Source: Chitinophagaceae bacterium
GTDB lineage: Bacteria; Bacteroidota; Bacteroidia; Chitinophagales; Chitinophagaceae
DNA length: 36,944 nt
Assembly (NCBI GenBank): GCA_947476485.1
Contig: CANJQU010000035.1
Coordinates: forward strand, 1-36,944
Direction of reading: 5' to 3'
The position numbers and the translations under genes were made by a program. A model generated the notes under the pieces. That model did no database searches and was not told the origin of the DNA. It was given only the letters and a program-made list of their open reading frames with translations. This document shows, piece after piece, positions 31,530-36,944 of this stretch (position 1 is the stretch's first letter; every line of letters begins with the position of its first letter).

Positions 31530-31670
31530 ATGCTGGGTGAAAAAGTAAAAGAATTTGTATCTTTCACAAATACCGGCAGCCCGACACAATTAGATTGCCC
31601 GCCCGGCGTTTACTTTATTTCGGCAGTTACAAAAGGCGAGCGCATAACGTCAAAAATATTATTGGAATAA
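31530..31670 (+). pseudogene. Orphan type IX secretion C-terminal sorting tail (remnant)
   Basis: 46 codons ending in TAA, reading MLGEKVKEFVSFTNTG, then PPGVYFISAVTKGERITSKILLE. This is the conserved end of Por-type/T9SS type A sorting domains (a LGExV strand, LPxGxYF-like core, and a K(I/L)xxE end). No cargo domain precedes it: upstream codons merge into the purM terminator. It is therefore a gene remnant or an unusual isolated tail. The frame is open upstream without a plausible start. The match to the domain end is seen; the remnant status is inferred. Confidence 0.55.
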
Positions 31671-31691
31671 CTCAAAAGCAAAAAAACGATA

Positions 31692-32573
31692 ATGAATTAT
31701 TTCCCTAAAAATTTATTAGCTGTAGCGTTGATTGCTATTTGCTTTTCGGCCCGCGCGCAGGATAAGATTTATAAAACCGACGGTGGGGTTATTGAAGCTA
31801 AAGTGAAGAAGGTTGATCCCGCTGCGGTAATTTATAAACGATTTGACAACCAGGATGGTCCGGAGTATACCATTCTGAAAAAGCAGGTGACCAAGATCGT
31901 TTACCAAAACGGGACCACCGATGGGTTTGAAGGTGATGCGAAAAAAGATGCATCCGGTAATAATAGTGGCGTGAAAGGTGGCAAGGCAGCTAAAAGTAAG
32001 TACGGCGACAATATTATTTCGGTTACCCCCGGTGCGTATACGGCTGCTGTTGATGGGTCAATGAACGATGTGGGTGTTGGTATCAGCTACGAAAGGCTGC
32101 TGGATAAACGCGGGCATATAGGCCTTAACCTGCCTGTGTTGATGAGTTTTTCTTCAAACAAAGATTTTAATAGTTACAATTATTACTACAGCTACACCCC
32201 TGCTCCCATTACATATACCGGCAGCTACCATTCCTTCTTCTTTATGCCTGGCATAAAGTTCTATCCGGCCACTAACCGGCAAATGGTAAGATATTCCCTG
32301 GGATTATCGCTTTTTTGCAATTTTGGGAGCGAGCCGATGGGGGTGTTTGACAACAATGCAAGTAACCCGTATCAAACCTATCATTATACCATGACCGGGC
32401 TTATGATCTCTAATTCTGTGAATATTTCTGCGACCAAACACCTGTATATGGCTATTGATCTAGCAAGCGGTATACCTTTTTCAGATAACCGCCATGCAAA
32501 CAGTAATTCTGCGCTCGAAATACTTCTCGGTCCATTTATTCAATTCGGTTTCAAGGTTGGATACCGTTATTGA
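31692..32573 (+). CDS. Secreted/outer-membrane barrel protein, tandem paralogue A
   Basis: 293 residues with a signal peptide (LLAVALIAICFSARAQ). Residues ~22-75 form a small conserved domain: DKIYKTDGGVIEAKVKKVDP, then YKRFDNQDGPEYTILKKQV and a KIVYQNG end. A low-complexity linker (KDASGNNSGVKGGKAA) precedes a beta-barrel-like C-terminus (SYERLLDKRGHIGLNLPVL, FMPGIKFYP, GFKVGYRY). The N-terminal motif is widespread in Bacteroidota proteins of unknown function. It shares both parts with the gene 34 bases downstream, so the pair arose by tandem duplication. Confidence 0.82.
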   Translation: MNYFPKNLLAVALIAICFSARAQDKIYKTDGGVIEAKVKKVDPAAVIYKRFDNQDGPEYTILKKQVTKIVYQNGTTDGFEGDAKKDASGNNSGVKGGKAAKSKYGDNIISVTPGAYTAAVDGSMNDVGVGISYERLLDKRGHIGLNLPVLMSFSSNKDFNSYNYYYSYTPAPITYTGSYHSFFFMPGIKFYPATNRQMVRYSLGLSLFCNFGSEPMGVFDNNASNPYQTYHYTMTGLMISNSVNISATKHLYMAIDLASGIPFSDNRHANSNSALEILLGPFIQFGFKVGYRY

Positions 32574-32607
32574 TTCATTTTTTGTAAACCTTTTTAAAAC
32601 ACCTGTT

Positions 32608-33441
32608 ATGCATTTAAAAAAACTTTTACTTTCTCTTATTGCTATCGCATTTTCTGTTTCAACTTTTGCACAGGACAAGATTTACAAAAGGAATGGCGAT
32701 GTTGTTGAAGCCAAAATAAAAAGTGTAGGTACGAAGACCGTTACTTACCTGAGGTTTGACAATCAGACAGGTCCTGAGTATACGATTGTGAAAGCTGAGG
32801 TGGAAAAAATAGCTTACCAAAACGGCAGTGAAGATGTATTTGATGGAGGGCGAATGCCACGCCCGTCGCGGCATAGTGATGACAATGGCCCCGTGTCGGA
32901 GCCTCGTCCAGGTTACAAACCCAATGTGATCTCACTTTCTCCCATGCAATTTAGTGAAAATGGACTTGGTCTTGGACTGAGCTATGAACGAGCCTTAGAC
33001 AAGAAGGGGGTTATCGCATTTTATTTACCCGCGGCATTTACGCTGAATATGAACAGTACCTATTACGATCCGGTAAATGGCCGGACTACGAACGGACACC
33101 AGGATGCGATGTTCTATGCTATGCCGGGTATAAAGGTATATCCCACCGGTAGCTTTGGCACAGTTAGGTATGCGGTAGGGCCTTCGCTGGTCGTTGCCAC
33201 CGGGGAAAAGTCTTCATCTCACTATGATCCGTATTCCGGCTATCCGTCCGTGTACCGGACACAATCTCACTTTATGTTGGGAATTATTGTCAACAATTCT
33301 CTGAATATTAATCCCAGCCCGCACGTTTATCTTGGTCTCGAGATCGGGCTGGGCTTCAGTTATATGAACCAGATCGGAGGCTTGAACAGTAATACAGCCT
33401 TTATTGCGCAGGGTGGGTTTAGGATCGGCTACCGGTTTTAA
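32608..33441 (+). CDS. Secreted/outer-membrane barrel protein, tandem paralogue B
   Basis: 277 residues from ATG 32608 (MHLKKLLLSLIAIAFSVS), which starts a clear signal peptide; the longer frame from a TTG at 32494 overlaps the previous gene. It repeats the layout of paralogue A: DKIYKRNGDVVEAKIKSVG, RFDNQTGPEYTIVKAEV, then a shorter linker and a barrel with GLSYERALDKKGVIAF, MPGIKVYPTGSFG and a final GGFRIGYRF. The C-terminal Phe fits an outer-membrane barrel. It likely shares an operon with A. Its stop overlaps the convergent lipoprotein stop by four bases. Confidence 0.82.
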   Translation: MHLKKLLLSLIAIAFSVSTFAQDKIYKRNGDVVEAKIKSVGTKTVTYLRFDNQTGPEYTIVKAEVEKIAYQNGSEDVFDGGRMPRPSRHSDDNGPVSEPRPGYKPNVISLSPMQFSENGLGLGLSYERALDKKGVIAFYLPAAFTLNMNSTYYDPVNGRTTNGHQDAMFYAMPGIKVYPTGSFGTVRYAVGPSLVVATGEKSSSHYDPYSGYPSVYRTQSHFMLGIIVNNSLNINPSPHVYLGLEIGLGFSYMNQIGGLNSNTAFIAQGGFRIGYRF

Positions 33442-34007
33442 CCCAACAGGTTGGCAAGCATGTGAAACACGGTATACATATTCAATTGCGTGCCCGTTGC
33501 AGGTATTGCATTTACATGTGTATTTAGCCTCAGGTATATCGTATCCTGTATAAAATAGTTTTTCAGATTCACATCACTGATCGTATTCAGTATCAGTGCT
33601 GTTTGTCCCTTGCCTATCTGGTAGTTGTATGCTACAAGCACTTCTGGTTGCGAACGGGCGGAAAGGTAAAGCTGTACGCTATCAAGGAAATCAAAATTCT
33701 GACTGCCGGGAGATAGTATCTGCAACGCAAAGCTGTCCAGATCAACTTTAATTATTTTGTCGGCGGTGGTGCTGTATTGCGAAATATACTGCTGCGAATT
33801 CGTTGCAAGCGGAACCGGCGGGAGACCAATGTTAGCCCCTGCAGCCGGTAGCGCCTGCCCGAACGTGTAGCCTGGTACAGCAGGTATCTCTGCCTGCTGG
33901 CTATATGGGATGTTTACATTGATATTGCCTATCGGGTTTGTTATTTTAATACAGGATTGTAAACTGCAAACCAACAACCCGATCAACACTGCCGCTATCT
34001 TCCTCAT
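33438..34007 (-). CDS. Hypothetical lipoprotein
   Basis: 189 residues from the ATG at 34007 (MRKIAAVLIGLLVCSLQSC), a lipoprotein signal with the acylated Cys near residue 19; an upstream in-frame start at 34040 would bury it. The mature part starts with a Pro/Asn-rich segment and has a strand-rich body (KIIKVDLDSFALQIL, SVQLYLSAR, QDTIYLRLNTHV). No named family recognised; a beta-sandwich is likely. It should be anchored in the outer or inner membrane. Its stop overlaps the convergent barrel gene. Divergent from mtaB. Confidence 0.8.
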   Translation of the reverse strand: MRKIAAVLIGLLVCSLQSCIKITNPIGNINVNIPYSQQAEIPAVPGYTFGQALPAAGANIGLPPVPLATNSQQYISQYSTTADKIIKVDLDSFALQILSPGSQNFDFLDSVQLYLSARSQPEVLVAYNYQIGKGQTALILNTISDVNLKNYFIQDTIYLRLNTHVNAIPATGTQLNMYTVFHMLANLLG

Positions 34008-34052
34008 AATTAAAGTATTGCAAATCTTGTGCCTAAGCATGTAATATTAGCG

Positions 34053-34060
34053 TAGTTTTG
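34053..34060 (+). promoter_or_regulatory. -7 box for mtaB
   Basis: TAGTTTTG matches TAnnTTTG exactly, 38 bases before the ATG at 34099. A CTTG at 34026-34029 is 23 bases upstream and could act as a weak -33 element. Confidence 0.45.
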
Positions 34061-34098
34061 CACCCCTTAGTAACCAATGGGGTAAAATAGCTATTTGT

Positions 34099-35379
34099 AT
34101 GGGCAAAACTGTCGCCTTTCATACTTTAGGATGCAAACTCAACTACTCTGAGACCTCCACGCTCACCCGCACGCTGGAGGCAGACGGCTTTGTGAAAAAG
34201 GATTTTGAAGAGGAAGCCGATGTGTATGTGATCAATACGTGCTCTGTTACAGAGAACGCCGATAAGGAATGCCGGATGATCGTGCGTCGTATACAAAAGC
34301 GCGCGCCGCAGGCAATGGTAGTAATAACGGGCTGCTATGCCCAGTTGAAACCTACGGAAATAGCGCAGATTGAAGGCGTGGACCTGGTGCTGGGCGCAGC
34401 GGAGAAATTCAACCTGGCAAGCCATCTGAAGGAAATCACGAAGGGGCCTGCGGACGGCGGTGGCGCTAAGATATGCTCATGCGATATTGAGGAAGTAGGT
34501 GGATTTCACAGTTCTTTCTCAGCCAATGATCGTACCCGGGCTTTCCTTAAGGTGCAGGATGGATGCGATTATAATTGCAGTTTCTGTACCATACCACTGG
34601 CTCGTGGGCATAGCCGCAGCGACAGCATTGAAGGTGTGCTGCAAAATATGCGGGAACTTGCAACTACGGGCACCAGGGAGATCGTGCTTACGGGTATTAA
34701 CCTGGGCGATTTTGGGAAGGGAGCAGACGGCGGCAAAACAAGGAATAGCTCTTTTTTTGAGTTGATTCAGGCGATGGACGAGGAAGAGGGTATAGATCGT
34801 ATCCGTATCTCATCGATTGAGCCGAACCTGCTCACGAATGAGATCATTGAATTCGTAGCGCAGTCAAAGCGGTTCATGCCGCACTTTCACATACCGCTGC
34901 AAAGCGGCAGCGATAAAATACTTGGTCTGATGCGCCGACGCTATAAACGCGACCTTTATGAGGACAGGGTAGCATTTATTAAGTCGCTGATGCCACATTG
35001 CTGTATTGGCGCGGACGTAATTGTAGGATTTCCTTCGGAAAACGACGCTGATTTTAAGGAAACCTACGAATTTCTGCACAGGGTCGATGTATCGTATTTG
35101 CACGTGTTCACCTATTCGGAGCGGGCTAATACTCTTGCGCCGGGTATTAAGCCGGTAGTGCCGGTGCATGTGCGCAACGAACGGAACAAAGCGCTGAGAA
35201 ACCTATCTTACCAAAAGATGCAGTATTTCACAGCACAACACAGCGGCAGCAAGCGCAAAGTGTTATTTGAGATCGCCGGAAAAAGTGGTATGATGGAAGG
35301 TTTCGCTGATAACTACATAAAGGTGGAGACCCCATATCGCAAGGAATGGGAGAAGCAGATCATAGACTGGCAGCTATAA
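34099..35379 (+). CDS. mtaB: tRNA (N6-threonylcarbamoyladenosine(37)) methylthiotransferase
   Basis: 426 residues. The N-terminal UPF0004 domain holds the second-cluster cysteines Cys12 (TLGCKLNYSE), Cys48 (INTCSVTENAD) and Cys79 (ITGCYAQ). The radical SAM domain has the CxxxCxxC at Cys156, Cys160 and Cys163 (DGCDYNCSFC). A short C-terminal TRAM-like region follows. It converts t6A37 to ms2t6A37 in tRNAs reading ANN codons, using S-adenosylmethionine and two iron-sulfur clusters. The GCKLNYSE form and the length of ~430 favour MtaB over MiaB or RimO. Single gene; its stop is 3 bases from the convergent neighbour. Confidence 0.93.
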   Translation: MGKTVAFHTLGCKLNYSETSTLTRTLEADGFVKKDFEEEADVYVINTCSVTENADKECRMIVRRIQKRAPQAMVVITGCYAQLKPTEIAQIEGVDLVLGAAEKFNLASHLKEITKGPADGGGAKICSCDIEEVGGFHSSFSANDRTRAFLKVQDGCDYNCSFCTIPLARGHSRSDSIEGVLQNMRELATTGTREIVLTGINLGDFGKGADGGKTRNSSFFELIQAMDEEEGIDRIRISSIEPNLLTNEIIEFVAQSKRFMPHFHIPLQSGSDKILGLMRRRYKRDLYEDRVAFIKSLMPHCCIGADVIVGFPSENDADFKETYEFLHRVDVSYLHVFTYSERANTLAPGIKPVVPVHVRNERNKALRNLSYQKMQYFTAQHSGSKRKVLFEIAGKSGMMEGFADNYIKVETPYRKEWEKQIIDWQL

Positions 35380-35382
35380 GTT

Positions 35383-35823
35383 TTACCGGCAGGCCTTTTT
35401 GAATTCTATTTCGCGCATTGTTGAAGAAGGTACTGGCTCCCATCTTACTGCTTCCGATTGTTCCGGATCAACGGTGGTTATTTCATGTCCGTAGATGTCA
35501 TAGTATGTGCATTCGCGCAGGCGAAACAATTTGCCCTCACAACTATACTGTATCCGGCGGCGGTAATAGCCCAGTTTTTCAAAGCCGTCAATATCCAGTT
35601 TTTCATGTGTTCTTTGCGCCATCACCTGTTTGCGAAATGCAGGGAGCTGGCCATCAACGGGCTTTACACGTTCAAAAACATCCATCACGCCACTGCTGTT
35701 GTGCTTGATAGACATGATATAGTAACCGGTCACTTTATCCTTCGTAGCGCCTATGAAAACCTCCTGGCCTATCGTACGGACAGAGCAGGATGCAAAGGTT
35801 ATCAAGATCATCAGTGACTTCAC
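35383..35823 (-). CDS. Secreted hypothetical protein, tandem paralogue 1
   Basis: 146 residues from a GTG at 35823 (MKSLMILITFASCSV); this start is chosen because it gives the same length and N-terminus as paralogue 2, and no ATG fits. A signal peptide is followed by QEVFIGATKDKVTGYYIMSIK, VFERVKPVDGQL, a YYRRRIQYSCEGK strand and a CTYYDIYG motif, ending STMREIEFKKAC. Three cysteines are shared with the paralogue. No family recognised. It may be co-transcribed or have its own -7 box TATTTTTG at 35848-35841, which overlaps the end of the hairpin that closes paralogue 2. Confidence 0.78.
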   Translation of the reverse strand: MKSLMILITFASCSVRTIGQEVFIGATKDKVTGYYIMSIKHNSSGVMDVFERVKPVDGQLPAFRKQVMAQRTHEKLDIDGFEKLGYYRRRIQYSCEGKLFRLRECTYYDIYGHEITTVDPEQSEAVRWEPVPSSTMREIEFKKACR

Positions 35824-35840
35824 GGGATGCACGGTTTAGT

Positions 35841-35848
35841 CAAAAATA
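35841..35848 (-). promoter_or_regulatory. -7 box for paralogue 1, embedded in the hairpin tail
   Basis: Minus-strand TATTTTTG matches TAnnTTTG, 17 bases before the GTG at 35823. It overlaps the last bases of the 35844-35883 stem, so the same bases may serve as terminator tail and promoter. The same TATTTTTGACT context precedes paralogue 2. Confidence 0.4.
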
Positions 35849-35883
35849 GTCAATTAGCTGTTTATACAGCTAATTGACTATTT
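35844..35883 (-). terminator. 17-bp stem-loop between the tandem paralogues
   Basis: A perfect 17-bp stem (35844-35860 with 35867-35883) and 6-base loop begins 3 bases after the stop of paralogue 2. On the minus strand it ends in a short T run, as a factor-independent terminator does. Confidence 0.7.
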
Positions 35884-35886
35884 CTA

Positions 35887-36327
35887 CTACATGCATGCTT
35901 TATTGAATTCCACCTCGCGCATAGTGGATGGTGGCACAAACTCCCATTTTGCGGTTTCTGATGGGTCCGGATCGTTGGTGCTTATTTCCTTTCCGTAGAG
36001 GTCGTAATATGTGCACTCGCGTATACGATATACCTTGCCTTTACAATTGTATTGTATCCTGCGACGGTAGTAAGCCACCTTTTCAAAGCCATCCGTTTCC
36101 AGTTTTTCTTTTGTCCTCTGTTCTATCAGTTGTTTGCGGAAAGTGGCCAGTTGTCCGTCAGACGGCTTTACACGTTCAAAAACATCCATAGCCCCATTTC
36201 TGTTCCGCTTGATAGACATGATATAATAGTTGGTGACTTTGTCTTTGGTAGCGCCAATAAATACGTCCTGGCAGATAGCATCCAGGGAGCAAGTTGCAAA
36301 GGTTAATAAGAGCAATAGCTTTTTCAT
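35887..36327 (-). CDS. Secreted hypothetical protein, tandem paralogue 2
   Basis: 146 residues from ATG 36327 (MKKLLLLLTFATCSLDAICQ), a signal peptide with cleavage near residue 20. The mature part is closely similar to paralogue 1: DVFIGATKDKVTNYYIMSIK, ERVKPSDGQLATFRKQL, YYRRRIQYNCKGK and CTYYDLYGKEIST, ending in STMREVEFNKAC. The two are clearly a tandem duplication. No known family, no membrane helix after the signal. The upstream region has a near-perfect -33/-7 promoter, and a strong hairpin follows the stop. Confidence 0.8.
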   Translation of the reverse strand: MKKLLLLLTFATCSLDAICQDVFIGATKDKVTNYYIMSIKRNRNGAMDVFERVKPSDGQLATFRKQLIEQRTKEKLETDGFEKVAYYRRRIQYNCKGKVYRIRECTYYDLYGKEISTNDPDPSETAKWEFVPPSTMREVEFNKACM

Positions 36328-36347
36328 GAGTTGTGAATTATTTCAGT

Positions 36348-36378
36348 CAAAAATAGGTTAATCAATTGTTAAAGCAAA
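36348..36378 (-). promoter_or_regulatory. Consensus promoter of paralogue 2 (TTTG-N19-TATTTTTG)
   Basis: On the minus strand TTTG (36378-36375) and TATTTTTG (36355-36348) are separated by exactly 19 bases, the Bacteroidota sigma-ABfr consensus layout. The ATG at 36327 is 20 bases downstream. It is the best complete promoter in the window. Confidence 0.7.
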
Positions 36379-36468
36379 ATATTGGTGTGGAAAAATATTA
36401 ACAGCCACTTGAAAAAAAATATCCGGATCAACTTTGCTGAATAACTTTTTAGGTAACAAATTTTCTTT

Positions 36469-36476
36469 TACCTTCG
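36469..36476 (+). promoter_or_regulatory. -7-like box for the tRNA-Lys gene
   Basis: TACCTTCG differs from TAnnTTTG by one base (C for T) and lies 15 bases upstream of the tRNA at 36492. A clear -33 element at the normal distance is not seen. Confidence 0.4.
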
Positions 36477-36491
36477 CACTCCCAAATTAAT

Positions 36492-36565
36492 GGTCTTTTA
36501 GCTCAGTTGGTTAGAGCAGCTGACTCTTAATCAGCGGGTCCAGGGTTCGAGTCCCTGAGGGACCA
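36492..36565 (+). tRNA. tRNA-Lys (anticodon CTT)
   Basis: 74 bases fold as a full cloverleaf. The acceptor stem pairs ggtcttt with agggacc (including two G-T pairs), and U8 and A9 follow. The D stem is gctc/gagc, the anticodon stem gctga/tcagc, and the loop ctCTTaa gives anticodon CTT, reading AAG lysine codons. The T arm is caggg/ccctg with loop ttcgagt. The discriminator is A73; CCA is not encoded. A hairpin terminator follows at 36579. A tyrosine recombinase gene ends 99 bases beyond it, and tRNA 3' ends are common integration sites. Confidence 0.97.
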
Positions 36566-36578
36566 CTTTAGTATCTTG

Positions 36579-36601
36579 AAACCCGCTCCCAGAGCGGGTT
36601 T
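36579..36601 (+). terminator. Terminator of tRNA-Lys
   Basis: aaacccgct pairs with agcgggttt around the 5-base loop cccag, then tacttttt. It begins 13 bases after the tRNA end. Confidence 0.75.
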
Positions 36602-36619
36602 TACTTTTTCTTGAAAACG

Positions 36620-36642
36620 AGGTGGCGGTTTAGGTGGCGGTT
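36620..36642. repeat. Two direct copies of aggtggcggtt
   Basis: An 11-base sequence is repeated exactly at 36620-36630 and 36632-36642, in the short gap between the tRNA terminator and the recombinase stop. Paired direct repeats next to an integrase gene can be arm-type binding sites; here that is only a suggestion. Confidence 0.5.
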
Positions 36643-36664
36643 ATTCATGCTTATTTTCATTGTG

Positions 36665-36944
36665 TTATGCTGCTTTTTCGTCATTGTCCTTTGCTCTCTT
36701 TTTCCAACTGTCACCCAAAAGAATGGCATGTTGAAGTGAATCAGCTCTTATGTAAGACATGAATGATTTTTCCGACTCATGACCTGTTATAGCCATAATT
36801 GTAATTGTTGGGGTGCCATTAAGATATTCATTAGTGGCGAAGCTTCTCCTACAAGAGTGCGACATTAAAAGTTCCCATTTCTTGTAAGTTTTTGGTACAG
36901 ATTTTCTTGACCGTGTAACTGTTTTATCAAAGGGCACATCTAAC
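36665..36944 (-). CDS. Tyrosine recombinase/phage integrase, C-terminal part (5' end cut by window)
   Basis: The frame runs from the window edge to TAA at 36665-36667, giving the last ~92 residues. Box II is visible: LLMSHSCRRSFATN holds the conserved His-x-x-Arg, and TGHESEKSFMSYIR holds the second His and the nucleophile Tyr. This is the C-terminal catalytic end of phage-integrase-type recombinases that cut and rejoin DNA at att sites. Its 3' end faces tRNA-Lys from 99 bases away, the usual layout for elements inserted at tRNA genes, so this is probably the edge of an integrated element continuing past the window. The apparent GTG start at 36937 is not a true start: codons continue upstream. 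Confidence 0.88.
   Translation of the reverse strand, partial: LDVPFDKTVTRSRKSVPKTYKKWELLMSHSCRRSFATNEYLNGTPTITIMAITGHESEKSFMSYIRADSLQHAILLGDSWKKRAKDNDEKAA

Overview
The window reads as chromosomal DNA from a Bacteroidota bacterium, probably of the Chitinophagia/Sphingobacteriia type. Four things point there: many near-consensus TAnnTTTG -7 boxes just upstream of start codons with almost no Shine-Dalgarno sites; Bacteroidota-type PurM, MutS, long IleRS and DksA-like proteins; hybrid-propeller and 7TMR-DISM histidine kinases; and a Por-type (T9SS) C-terminal tail remnant. The species is not identifiable from the sequence alone.

Layout. 1-813 is the 3' end of an APC amino acid permease, followed by a repeat/palindrome element and a small acidic protein on the minus strand. 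1681-5388 is a two-component pair (Reg_prop/Y_Y_Y sensor kinase and LuxR-type regulator). 5389-10253 (minus) holds a DUF218 lipoprotein, a membrane-bound class III adenylate cyclase and mutS. 10381-15613 (minus) is a probable operon: nrnA, two multidomain FKBP prolyl isomerases and an M1 metallopeptidase. 15874-16290 is ndk. 16360-21816 (minus) has an HD-domain protein, a zinc-less DksA-like protein with a histone-H1-like Ala/Lys/Pro tail, and a long type IleRS.

22099-24662 looks accessory: two small secreted proteins, an OmpA-like gene whose 3' end appears frameshifted, and a higBA toxin-antitoxin pair with a 29-bp palindromic operator. 24772-26928 is a 7TMR-DISM sensor histidine kinase interrupted by two in-frame stop codons. 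27282-29784 is a compact envelope operon: four-helix membrane protein, YceI, a beta-barrel protein and a 37-residue single-helix protein. It is preceded by a CRP-like GTGA-N6-TCAC site.

29889-36327 contains a small hydrophilic protein, purM, an orphan T9SS sorting tail, two tandem barrel paralogues, a lipoprotein, mtaB and two tandem secreted paralogues. The window ends with tRNA-Lys(CTT) and the 3' end of a tyrosine recombinase pointing at it, i.e. probably the edge of an integrated element that continues beyond the window.

Most of the region is ordinary housekeeping and envelope/signalling content. I do not see a complete, clearly new defence or biosynthetic system. The best second-look items are the doubly interrupted kinase, the tRNA-Lys/integrase junction, the zinc-less DksA fusion, the small membrane protein closing the YceI operon, the orphan T9SS tail, and the inverted-repeat element at 775-951.
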